Source of the DNA: Pradoshia sp. D12
Lineage (GTDB): Bacteria > Bacillota > Bacilli > Bacillales > Pradoshiaceae
NCBI RefSeq assembly: GCF_008935075.1
Contig: NZ_CP044545.1
Location: forward strand, 2,135,501 to 2,199,500
Reading direction: 5' to 3'
Length of the DNA: 64,000 nt
Below are positions 17,980 through 27,488 of the stretch, in pieces (the stretch's first letter is position 1; each line of letters opens with the position of its first letter). The position numbers and the translations under genes are program-made. The notes under the pieces are model-generated. The model did not search any database. It had not been told where the DNA came from and saw nothing but the letters and a program-made list of their open reading frames with translations.

Positions 17980-18010
17980 AAAAGCAATCCAGCGTGCTTG
18001 GATTGCTTTT
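17980..18010 (-). terminator. terminator of the 3D-domain protein gene
   Basis: AAAAGCAATCCA (17980-17991) pairs perfectly with TGGATTGCTTTT (17999-18010), just after the stop codon at 18032. Confidence 0.8.
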
Positions 18011-18031
18011 CATGACCAATCAAAAAACCTA

Positions 18032-18901
18032 TCAGTCTTCCAAAATTTTCACATCAACTGTTTTAATACCCCAGTCTTCCGCTTCACTTTGTGATGGAAT
18101 AAAAACATCAATTTTATTACCTTTAATTGCTCCTCCAATATCTCCGGCAATTGCATGTCCGTACCCTTCCACATAAACTTTTGTGCCCAGTGGAATTACA
18201 GATGGGTCAACAGCAATTACTTTTTGATTAGGATTAGCTTTAAGATCTATACCAGTGTATGTGACACCAGTTCCACCTTCACAATCCGCGGTATAAGCTG
18301 TTGCCTTAACAGTAATGATTTTCTCATCCTGCTCAGAGTTTTCAGCAGATGTATTTATTTCTTCATCTACTTCTTCAACTTCAGAAGTTACGGCAGTTTC
18401 TGTATTTTTATTTACCTCTTCTTCAATTGGTGATTTTACAGATGTTTCTTTTACCTCATCTTTATCTTCAACTGCAGGTGTTTTAATAACCTTATTTTCC
18501 TGAGTCTTTTCCGTCTTTACAGCCTTTTCTATCTTAGATAAGTCTGTTCTACGTTCAGTCGATTGCACGTCTTTCGTTTCGACTCGATCTGTTGCATCGG
18601 CAGCAGCGTTAGCAGATGATTGTATGTTCATTTCTGTATCTTTAATGCTTGAATTAATAGATTCATATGAAGTATGCTCAAACTCTTTATCATTCTGAAT
18701 GATTGTAGAGCTTGTCTTTTTTTCAGGCATATCTATAAACATAAAATCAGTCAAATCATCTTTCACTACTTGACTTACTTCAGCTGTTGGCTGCTGATCT
18801 ATATGTTGAGTTTTATTATTATTTGATGAGGAAACGAAGCCACCTTGTATGACTCCCGCAAGTGATGTTGAGATTAATACTGCAATAATCAATTGATTCA
18901 T
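18032..18901 (-). CDS. secreted 3D-domain cell-wall protein
   Basis: This 289-residue protein has an N-terminal signal or anchor segment (MNQLIIAVLISTSLAGV), a long low-complexity Ser/Thr/Glu/Lys linker (about residues 25-195) and a C-terminal 3D domain (ATAYTADCEGGTGVTYTG to the end). The three conserved aspartates fall in IAVDPSVIPLG, IAGDIGG and KIDVFIP. This double-psi barrel is the lytic transglycosylase-like fold of YocH, YuiC and YabE, so it probably acts on peptidoglycan. No LysM domain is present; the linker may pass through the wall. The start at 18901 has AAAGGAGG eight bases upstream. Confidence 0.82.
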   Translation of the reverse strand: MNQLIIAVLISTSLAGVIQGGFVSSSNNNKTQHIDQQPTAEVSQVVKDDLTDFMFIDMPEKKTSSTIIQNDKEFEHTSYESINSSIKDTEMNIQSSANAAADATDRVETKDVQSTERRTDLSKIEKAVKTEKTQENKVIKTPAVEDKDEVKETSVKSPIEEEVNKNTETAVTSEVEEVDEEINTSAENSEQDEKIITVKATAYTADCEGGTGVTYTGIDLKANPNQKVIAVDPSVIPLGTKVYVEGYGHAIAGDIGGAIKGNKIDVFIPSQSEAEDWGIKTVDVKILED

Positions 18902-19015
18902 CGGGCTAACCTCCTTTATTTTGACCGAATGAATTTCAGACATTATCCTACCAGCTAACTAAAATAGTTGTTAAGAACAAATAGATGTTAAACCTATTAC
19001 ATATATGTCACTAAT

Positions 19016-19032
19016 ATTACGTTAATGTAACA
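19016..19032. promoter_or_regulatory. possible WalR box upstream of the 3D gene
   Basis: On the minus strand TGTTAC, five bases and CGTAAT fit the WalR pattern TGTWAH-N5-TGTWAH except for one position in the second half. WalR controls yocH and other autolysin genes in Bacillus, so the location is plausible, but AT-rich sequence makes chance matches common. Confidence 0.3.
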
Positions 19033-19188
19033 AATTTACAGAAAAGTATATCAGTAAGCGCTTTATCTATTGATTCTGTTAGTACTGGATTTTTTGTCTT
19101 TATAGCTATCGAAGAAGCTGTTTTACACAAATTACCATCGTCAAAGTGCTGTTTTCTGACTAAAACACGAGAATGTTAGCACTTCTCT

Positions 19189-20845
<1,657 letters not shown>

Positions 20846-20852
20846 TGAATGC

Positions 20853-20889
20853 AAAAGACTATCAGTGAATTTTAACTGATAGTCTTTTT
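20853..20889 (+). terminator. terminator of ykpA
   Basis: AAAAGACTATCAGT (20853-20866) pairs with ACTGATAGTCTTTTT (20875-20889), ending in a T run on the plus strand. Confidence 0.85.
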
Positions 20890-21016
20890 CTTATAATTTG
20901 GATTAGTGCCTTGTTAAATATAAAAAATTACAAAACAGCTTAAATCCTTCTGTATTTTCTCCATAATTAAAGCCTTAATCTTAATCAAACGACTACATAC
21001 GGTGTCTTCTGGATGA

Positions 21017-21739
21017 TTAATCTTCTAATATCTCTCGCAAAAACTTGTGTCTATTTTGTAAAAAGTAATTCGTTATTTGATAGTGATCTGTCATTTCATA
21101 ATCTATCTCTTTAATTGTATCGTTATCAAAACTTAGAATTGTGGCGTTGGGATATCCTAAAAGAATTGGAGAATGTGTAGCGATTATAAATTGACTGTCC
21201 CCTGCAGTGACTAAATCATGTAAGATTTTCAAAAATGAAAGTTGTCGCTGGGGTGATAAGGCAGCTTCTGGTTCATCTAATAAATAGATGGCTCTCCCTT
21301 TAAATCGGTTTAAAAAGAGGGACAAAAAAGACTCGCCATGAGATTGTTGATGCAAAGAACGTCCGCCATAGGCATTATAAGCTTTTACTTCATCAATATG
21401 AGAAGCAAAATTATAAAATGACTCTGCTCTAAGAAAAAAACCGTCTGTGACTTTAGGAAGCCACGAAAGCCTTATATATTCGCCAAGTGCGGATTCTGAA
21501 GCATGAACATTATAAGTATTATTCCGCCCTCCACCTGCTGTATTAAACTGACATTTATCAGCAATTGCTTCTAGAAGTGTAGATTTTCCTGAACCGTTTT
21601 CCCCAACAAAAAATGTAACATTGATTTTCAAATTCAATTGGTGAAGATTCTTTATTGAAGGAATAGAGAAAGGATACTCATTATAAGAAGGTATGTTTTC
21701 ATGCTCAAGTTGAATTCTCTTTAAGAACAACACTATCAC
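21017..21739 (-). CDS. stand-alone ABC/SMC-like ATPase (COG3910 type)
   Basis: This 240-residue protein is an AAA/ABC-type ATPase with Walker A FVGENGSGKST (about residues 44-54), a signature-like SHGESFLSLF and Walker B IYLLDEPEAALS, followed by the H-loop region IIATHSPILL. It lacks the long coiled coil of Rad50/SMC and the nuclease partner of OLD-type defence systems, and no partner gene is adjacent. Such small predicted ATPases are widespread and uncharacterised. The start codon is GTG; the AAAGGA site is rather far upstream, so the exact start is uncertain. Confidence 0.75.
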   Translation of the reverse strand: MIVLFLKRIQLEHENIPSYNEYPFSIPSIKNLHQLNLKINVTFFVGENGSGKSTLLEAIADKCQFNTAGGGRNNTYNVHASESALGEYIRLSWLPKVTDGFFLRAESFYNFASHIDEVKAYNAYGGRSLHQQSHGESFLSLFLNRFKGRAIYLLDEPEAALSPQRQLSFLKILHDLVTAGDSQFIIATHSPILLGYPNATILSFDNDTIKEIDYEMTDHYQITNYFLQNRHKFLREILED

Positions 21740-22030
21740 CTACGATTTCCTTTTTTACTTTTTTTCGAATAAAACGTCCCTTTAACTGAATGAAAAAGAC
21801 AATAAACCATGCATAGCATTCGACAATCAAATCGGATCGCTTTATTTAACAATTATATACAAAATATCATTACTTTTCACAATTTAATCCCACTAAAATA
21901 GTATAAAGCCGCGTAGTTGGAAAAATTGATTATAGACGACACGTACTGCTTATTTTCCTTGAAATTACTCTATACTTAGTAACTTCTATAACACTTGATA
22001 ATAAGTTCAATCCAAACAGCAACTATAAAA

Positions 22031-22066
22031 AACGCCATTTTGAATATTGATATTCAAAATGGCGTT
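22031..22066 (-). terminator. terminator of the ECF S-component gene
   Basis: AACGCCATTTTGAATA (22031-22046) and TATTCAAAATGGCGTT (22051-22066) form a perfect 16-bp stem with a 4-base loop. A T-rich tract follows on the minus strand. Confidence 0.88.
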
Positions 22067-22124
22067 CAAATTAATATGTGAGTTTGACATTTCTTAATTG
22101 ATATTCAGAAATAGTGACATGAGT

Positions 22125-22748
22125 TTATCTTCTCGAAATCTTTAATAAAGGCGGAACTACCGCCATCGTTACCATCCCGGCAAGGAGTGCTTCGGCAAGT
22201 CCATTTGTAAAAAACACAGTTAAAACAGCTTTATAAATGGCACTTGTACTGCCAGCGTTAATAGCCTCTGCATAGGCATCCTGAAATAGAAAGGTAATAG
22301 AACCCATAACCAAGAATGTATGCATAAAAGTGGACACTAAAGCTGTAATAAATAAAGCAGGTTTTTGAAGCGAATTTTTCTTTGTTATAGCATTACGAAA
22401 TGCTTTAAAAATATAGTAAGGTATAAATCCAATCATTACTCTTGGAACAATGGCAATAAATAACGCCCAAAAACTTCCTTGATCTGTTCCTAATACGGGA
22501 ATTGCTGGTGAAAAAGCAAATGATAATAATGTCGGAGTAATCGTATTTACAGCAATACTAGTAAATCCAAATACTAATCCCAATAACGCACCTATCTTTG
22601 GGCCTAAAATAATAGAGGCAATAATAATTGGAATATGAATTAAGGTTGCTTTAATTACACCTAAATGAATAAAACCAAATGGTGTAAACGCAAATAATAG
22701 AATAATAGATAAAAAAATGGCTGTTAAAGTAAAGTCTTTTATTTTCAA
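22125..22748 (-). CDS. ECF transporter S component, substrate unknown
   Basis: This integral membrane protein of about 207 residues has roughly six hydrophobic segments and the pattern of the substrate-binding S components of energy-coupling factor vitamin transporters (HIPIIIASIILGPKIGALLG). It should work with shared EcfA/EcfA'/EcfT proteins encoded elsewhere. No riboswitch that would reveal the vitamin was found upstream. The start was set at the TTG (22748) because GAAGGAG lies 8 bases upstream; the frame continues eight codons further back, which would place that site inside the coding region. Confidence 0.75.
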   Translation of the reverse strand: MKIKDFTLTAIFLSIILLFAFTPFGFIHLGVIKATLIHIPIIIASIILGPKIGALLGLVFGFTSIAVNTITPTLLSFAFSPAIPVLGTDQGSFWALFIAIVPRVMIGFIPYYIFKAFRNAITKKNSLQKPALFITALVSTFMHTFLVMGSITFLFQDAYAEAINAGSTSAIYKAVLTVFFTNGLAEALLAGMVTMAVVPPLLKISRR

Positions 22749-22988
22749 CTTTCTAACTCCTTCAGTAATCAAATTTCTTTAAATTATCTTTTGATTAGTA
22801 AATTAAATTATAAGGATAAATTATTTGGTATGTAAAGATATTTCGCTTTGAGGATTCAAAATTTAATGTAAATCTTAAATATGTGAAATAACCCTTACAG
22901 ATACTGAATTACATAATTGTACTCATGGGATGTTCATTTATCGCTATACATCCTAAAGATTGAGAAAATATCCAATGGAAAACTAATC

Positions 22989-23103
22989 CGCTCTATTTCC
23001 TTACTGATTCGCTCAATTATTGCTGAATTCGGCTGAATTCTAGTCAGAATCGGCTCTATTATCACTAAAATTGGCTCTATTATTCTGAATAACGGCTCTA
23101 TTA
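22989..23103. repeat. degenerate 21-bp tandem repeat (6 units), copy B
   Basis: Units starting CGCTCTATT or CGGCTCTATT begin at 22989, 23010, 23030, 23051, 23072 and 23093, a period of 20-21 bases. The same unit in inverse orientation occurs at 6561-6634. Apart from this array, the 22749-23223 intergenic stretch has no gene I can support. Confidence 0.65.
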
Positions 23104-23223
23104 ATGGCTATTTAACCTCATATCTATTCTTTTCTCCTAATCCAGCAATCTTATTAGTAAAGTATATATGTTAAAAATCTATTTCCAGCAAGGGATTCGT
23201 TATAATCTATCCATAAAAAGCAA

Positions 23224-23264
23224 AACAGGTGGGAAAGAACAATTTGTTCTCTCTCCACCTGTTG
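23224..23264 (-). terminator. terminator after the HAD hydrolase gene
   Basis: AACAGGTGG (from 23224) pairs with CCACCTGTT (ending 23264), with additional inner pairing of GAACAA/TTGTTC. A T-rich tract follows on the minus strand. Confidence 0.8.
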
Positions 23265-23272
23265 AACTTAAC

Positions 23273-23836
23273 TTATCTTTTAACAATCTCAAAAAACGTT
23301 TCATAGCTATTAACATAATAATCCGCACCTGGCGTATCATTCTGAAATAAGCAGGTTTTGATTCCAATACTTTTGGCAGGTAAAATATCTAACTCCCTAT
23401 CCCCAACCGCGAGATCAATACGGTACTTATCGTGCAGGTACTGATAGCTTGCTGGATGAGGTTTTTTTGGATATCCGTCATCAATGGCTACTATTTCTGT
23501 GAAATATTGATCCATTCCGTTTGCTTTTAAAATACTCTCGGCACCTTCACGGTATTTATGCGTCATGATTACATTTAAATCCGCTGCCTCCAGCACATTC
23601 TTCACTCCCGGAAACGGTTTGAAATCCAAGGGCTTTAACTGCCTTTCAAGTATATGAATATGTTTAATTTGTTCTTCGGTTAGCTTAAGTTCGTTGAACG
23701 CATGGCCAAACGACACCTTTAGCAAGGAAAAGATTTCTTCCTCCGAAAGAGGTGTCTCCACTGCACTTTTGACCATTCTCGCATAACCGGGATAGGTATC
23801 AAATAAAGTGCCGTCAAAGTCCCAAAGTATATTCAT
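23273..23836 (-). CDS. HAD-superfamily phosphatase
   Basis: This 187-residue protein has the HAD core motifs: the nucleophile in WDFDGTLFDT (motif I), a conserved Thr in VIMTHK (motif II), Lys in GYPKKPHP (motif III) and VGDRELDI (motif IV). The small helical cap indicates a subfamily I phosphatase of the phosphoglycolate phosphatase kind. The substrate is unknown. The ATG at 23836 is chosen because AAGGGG lies seven bases upstream. It begins about ten bases after cvfB ends, so the two are probably co-transcribed. Confidence 0.85.
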   Translation of the reverse strand: MNILWDFDGTLFDTYPGYARMVKSAVETPLSEEEIFSLLKVSFGHAFNELKLTEEQIKHIHILERQLKPLDFKPFPGVKNVLEAADLNVIMTHKYREGAESILKANGMDQYFTEIVAIDDGYPKKPHPASYQYLHDKYRIDLAVGDRELDILPAKSIGIKTCLFQNDTPGADYYVNSYETFFEIVKR

Positions 23837-23847
23837 ATCCATTCCCC

Positions 23848-24708
23848 TTATTGTTTCGTTATCTTCGTCCAGCCATCCTCTTGTGTAATTCTGCGATCCT
23901 TCATTAGTCGGCCGAGTGCACGTTTAAAAGCTGCTTTACTCATACCAAAACGTTTTTGGATAGACTCCGGATCCGATTTATCCCAATAAGGCATGCTGCC
24001 CCCGCGGCTTTCAAGATAAGTAAAGATTGCTTCCGCATCTTCATCAAGGCGTTCATGCGTACGTGGCAGCAACGAGCCGTTTGTACTGCCATCAGGCTTA
24101 ACTTCAATAATTCTGCCCTTGACCAATTCACCCAGCCTTGGTTCATTCGCACGTTCACTCTCATGAATGAAACAGCGGTACCCTTCTGTTGTTAAAATAA
24201 AGGTGCCTACTTTTAATAAACGGTAAGCTCTTCCCTCAAAATCTTTATTTTTTATTGATTCAGGAGCATGCTCGCTTAATTCCTGTACAACGGTTTCAGT
24301 AGCAAGACGACCAAACATTCTGCCTCTATTGTCGACTTTTAATGTAACATAAAGCTGGTCTCCTACTTCTGGCCATAGGCTTTTTAATTTTGGTAAATCG
24401 TCACTGGAGATCAATAAATCCTTTTGAAGTCCGATATCAAGGAAAACCCCGTGGCTTGGATGAACATCCACGACCGGAACCCAATCATAATCACCTTCAG
24501 TAATGGTTGGCAATTTCATGGAGGCTGTCAATCGGCCTTCTTTATCGTTAAATAAGAAAACCTCTATTTCTTGCCCTATTTCAAGATCACCAACGATTTC
24601 ATGTGTGTGAAGCAAAACATCTTCTTCACCATTAGAAAGAAAGTATCCGAATGAAACCTCTCTTTCCACTGTTAATGTTGCTTTAATACCTGGTTGTAAA
24701 TAACTCAT
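23848..24708 (-). CDS. cvfB: S1-domain RNA-binding protein CvfB (YitL)
   Basis: This 286-residue protein matches the CvfB/YitL family, which has three S1-type RNA-binding beta barrels followed by a winged-helix domain. The barrels cover about residues 1-65, 68-135 and 150-215 (for example VVDVHPSHGVFLDIGLQKD). The C-terminal winged helix (about 225-286) contains KRFGMSKAAFKRALGRL. In Staphylococcus CvfB influences virulence gene expression; its molecular role is RNA binding. Length is as expected. Confidence 0.9.
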   Translation of the reverse strand: MSYLQPGIKATLTVEREVSFGYFLSNGEEDVLLHTHEIVGDLEIGQEIEVFLFNDKEGRLTASMKLPTITEGDYDWVPVVDVHPSHGVFLDIGLQKDLLISSDDLPKLKSLWPEVGDQLYVTLKVDNRGRMFGRLATETVVQELSEHAPESIKNKDFEGRAYRLLKVGTFILTTEGYRCFIHESERANEPRLGELVKGRIIEVKPDGSTNGSLLPRTHERLDEDAEAIFTYLESRGGSMPYWDKSDPESIQKRFGMSKAAFKRALGRLMKDRRITQEDGWTKITKQ

Positions 24709-24755
24709 TAACTCTTCACCGCTTCCTTTATACGATCCTTAAGTATATCATTATT

Positions 24756-25661
24756 TTACCCGTTTATCAGTAAATAAGGACTAGTTGGATCATGTTTTTG
24801 TCTATTTGTCTGCACCAGCTTCGGACTTCTTACCGCATAGCAATATACGCAGCCAAATGGGCATGTATCATATGAACCCATCTCTTCTGCCTCCATGCAC
24901 CCACATTCAGCCCGTTGGTATTTATCCTTTTTACCGGATAATTGCAGGTTAAATACTTCTTCAATAAAGTTTTTATCAATACACGCGCCATGTTTGATTC
25001 CGTGTGTATCCAAGTCAATAATCTCCGAACAAGTCTCTGGTACCATTCCATATTGCTTGCAAACTGAACCAATGGTACGGGTCAATGCATTTAAAGCTGA
25101 CCGATTGTTAGGGTCAAGCCAGTCATCGAATTGATAGCCCTCCACCTTTTCCAGATTAGCAAGTCTACCTTTTGTCTTCGTATAAAAATCTTGAAAACTA
25201 ATCACTACACGCGTAGTAAACCCGGATAATTGTTTTGCTATATGAGTAAATCGCTCGATATGATACTCCACATTCGTTTTATTGCTTAACACAATGGGAT
25301 CGTATCGCCAGATTACTTTCTCCTGCCCGATTAAATCAGATATATACTGGAACTCTTTCATTCTGTTAGATAAACTTGGCATCCCTGGCTCAATCTCTTT
25401 TGGATAGTCATTTAGAGTATATTGAAACATTAAACGGTAGCCCATCTCCACCAATTCAGGAATATAGGGATTCATCGGTTTTGGATTCTTTGTCCAAAAA
25501 CAAATTGCATCCACATCTACCGGCAAAAGTGAAACCTTCTTTGTTTGATGACGATTAAAAGGATTCACCTTCATATAATAGCCTTCTCTGATTCGATTCA
25601 TAAACCACTCAGAGTAAAACGCAGGTATATCTGTTCTCCTGCTGGCACTAATAATCATCAT
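24756..25661 (-). CDS. DUF1848 protein with radical-SAM-like cysteine cluster
   Basis: This protein of about 301 residues matches the DUF1848 family, starting MIISASRRTDIPAFYSEW. The C-terminal part has closely spaced cysteines (CGCMEAEE, then CPFGCVYCYA) similar to the iron-sulphur clusters of radical-SAM relatives such as spore photoproduct lyase, but the classic N-terminal CX3CX2C is not present in its usual place. The biochemical activity is unknown. The ATG at 25661 has AAAGGG at good spacing; a GTG two codons earlier is possible. Neighbouring genes do not suggest a pathway. Confidence 0.75.
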   Translation of the reverse strand: MMIISASRRTDIPAFYSEWFMNRIREGYYMKVNPFNRHQTKKVSLLPVDVDAICFWTKNPKPMNPYIPELVEMGYRLMFQYTLNDYPKEIEPGMPSLSNRMKEFQYISDLIGQEKVIWRYDPIVLSNKTNVEYHIERFTHIAKQLSGFTTRVVISFQDFYTKTKGRLANLEKVEGYQFDDWLDPNNRSALNALTRTIGSVCKQYGMVPETCSEIIDLDTHGIKHGACIDKNFIEEVFNLQLSGKKDKYQRAECGCMEAEEMGSYDTCPFGCVYCYAVRSPKLVQTNRQKHDPTSPYLLING

Positions 25662-25684
25662 TCTCACCCTTTCAGGCCTTTACT

Positions 25685-26440
25685 TTATACTGTTATATCC
25701 CTTTTTGCAAAGAAAAACCAAGCAACACCATAAAAGAAAATGAAATGCATGATAAGGATGATGATCGAAAAGCCTGGTGACATTCCAGACAGGATAGGTG
25801 TATTACCGAATAAGTATTGGTCCCACTGTGTATTGGCAAAGAGCAAAATCTTGCCAAGGGACAGCTCCAGCAACTCTGCAATTTCCGTTATAAACTTCCC
25901 GCCAAGTAACGCAGCTATTCCAAACCCAATTGCAAAGGCACTATTTTTAAATACGACAGATACTGCATATGTAAAGGTTGAAATCAGCATCAATTCCAAA
26001 AACGTAATTCCATACGTTAACAATAACTTTTGAAACATAAGCCCATAGCCCGCTCCAAAGCCGTAAATGATTCCTCCAATAAGCCAGGAAAAGATAAATG
26101 TAGTGGTTAATAAATATATACCATACAATTGAATCGTAAGCCATTTGGCAAATAAGACCATTGACCTTGTTCTCGGACGGATCAATAACAGTTTAATTGT
26201 TCCTGTTTGAAATTCATTAGCCAGTATACTCCCCGCCAAACCAATCGCTAGAAATATCGTGATGATTAGGAAGTTGGATAGCACAGACATAAAGTCAATC
26301 ACATTTCCGTCTGTTCCTTTAATCAGTTTTGTAAAAAAGAATGGTAATAAACAAATCAACAAAGGCATCACCAGAAAGGAGTATCTGACCATTTTGTTAT
26401 TTGTCATTTTATAGTGTTCGTTATAAAGTAATGACCTCAC
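25685..26440 (-). CDS. ABC-2 type permease (BcrB-like)
   Basis: This 251-residue membrane protein has about six hydrophobic segments and the ABC-2 permease pattern, including ANEFQTGTIKLLLIRPRTR after the second segment. It pairs with the ATPase encoded just upstream; the ATGA overlap means translational coupling. BcrAB-like transporters of this type export bacitracin or other peptides, or sense cell-envelope stress, but no two-component system is adjacent here, so the substrate is unknown. Confidence 0.88.
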   Translation of the reverse strand: MRSLLYNEHYKMTNNKMVRYSFLVMPLLICLLPFFFTKLIKGTDGNVIDFMSVLSNFLIITIFLAIGLAGSILANEFQTGTIKLLLIRPRTRSMVLFAKWLTIQLYGIYLLTTTFIFSWLIGGIIYGFGAGYGLMFQKLLLTYGITFLELMLISTFTYAVSVVFKNSAFAIGFGIAALLGGKFITEIAELLELSLGKILLFANTQWDQYLFGNTPILSGMSPGFSIIILIMHFIFFYGVAWFFFAKRDITV

Positions 26441-27345
26441 GAAATTCCAACCTCCCTCGCTGAAATCGTCTGTAAAAAGGTGTCTTCCAACTGATTTTGG
26501 TCATAAGCAAGCTGATACACGCTCACTTTATTCAGAACCAGCATTTCATTAAGCATCGGGATATCCTTTTTCTCAACTGATAAGCGAATAAGATTTCCCT
26601 TATATGAAATAACCTCATAATTTGCATCTAATACAGCCAGAGCATGTTGGATATCATCCACCTCAATAATAAGCACATGATGATCCATTTTTACATTTGT
26701 GATCTCCAATAATTCACCCGCTTTTATGATGCCAATTCGATCACAAAGCATTTCAACCTCAGATAATAGATGAGTGGAAATGAGAATCGATATATTCTCT
26801 TCTTTGGCCAAATAGAGAAGATGATTGCGTAAGTCACGCATTCCTTCTGGATCCAACCCGTTTGTTGGCTCGTCCAAAATCAAAATCTTCGGTTTGTGCA
26901 AAATGGCCTGGGCGACTCCTAATCTCTGTTTCATTCCTAACGAATATGTATGTACCTTGTCATCGATTCTTTCTGTCAGGTTGACTAATTCAACAACTTC
27001 TTCTATTCTATCAGATGATATATTCGAATATAAATTAGCGTATAATTCTAAATTTTGCCACCCAGTTAAATAATCGTAAAAGGCTGGATTTTCAATAATA
27101 GCTCCTACATGTTTGATGGCGTCAACAAAAGACGTTCCTACCTCGTGATTCATGATTCTAATCTGGCCGGCATTTTTCTTCATAAGTCCGCAAATCACTC
27201 GAATTAAGGTCGTTTTTCCAGCACCATTGGGTCCAATTAAGCCGAAAATTTCGCCTTCTTCTATTTCAAAGCTGATATTTTTAAGGATATCAGAACCAGC
27301 TATTTGTTTGCTGATTGATTTGACTTCTAAAACTGTATTTCTCAT
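26437..27345 (-). CDS. ABC transporter ATP-binding protein (BcrA-like)
   Basis: This 302-residue ATPase carries Walker A GPNGAGKTT, the Q-loop region, signature YSLGMKQRLG, Walker B ILILDEPTNGLDPEG and the H-loop STHLLSE. The C-terminal extension of about 80 residues after the cassette is usual for BcrA/CcmA-type exporters. It energises the permease encoded by the overlapping downstream gene. The start ATG follows a GGGAG-type site. Confidence 0.92.
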   Translation of the reverse strand: MRNTVLEVKSISKQIAGSDILKNISFEIEEGEIFGLIGPNGAGKTTLIRVICGLMKKNAGQIRIMNHEVGTSFVDAIKHVGAIIENPAFYDYLTGWQNLELYANLYSNISSDRIEEVVELVNLTERIDDKVHTYSLGMKQRLGVAQAILHKPKILILDEPTNGLDPEGMRDLRNHLLYLAKEENISILISTHLLSEVEMLCDRIGIIKAGELLEITNVKMDHHVLIIEVDDIQHALAVLDANYEVISYKGNLIRLSVEKKDIPMLNEMLVLNKVSVYQLAYDQNQLEDTFLQTISAREVGIS

Positions 27346-27449
27346 TCTCCCTGCCTTACCTCCCTAATCCAATCTACTTATCTATTTTACACTACTTACA
27401 ACCGCTTACCTATATACGGTAAACGTGTTTTCCAAAACAAATAGAAAAA

Positions 27450-27488
27450 GGGACATTTTCTCCAACAAATGTTAGAGAATAAATGCCC
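27450..27488 (-). terminator. terminator overlapping the helD stop codon
   Basis: GGGACATTTTCTC (27450-27462) pairs with GAGAATAAATGCCC (27475-27488) with minor bulges. The upstream arm lies in the last codons and stop of helD. On the minus strand the stem is followed by TTTTTC. Confidence 0.7.

Noticed and set aside
22749-22990. Vitamin riboswitch before the ECF S component
   Set aside because: I looked for thiamine, cobalamin, folate, FMN and preQ1 signatures and saw none.
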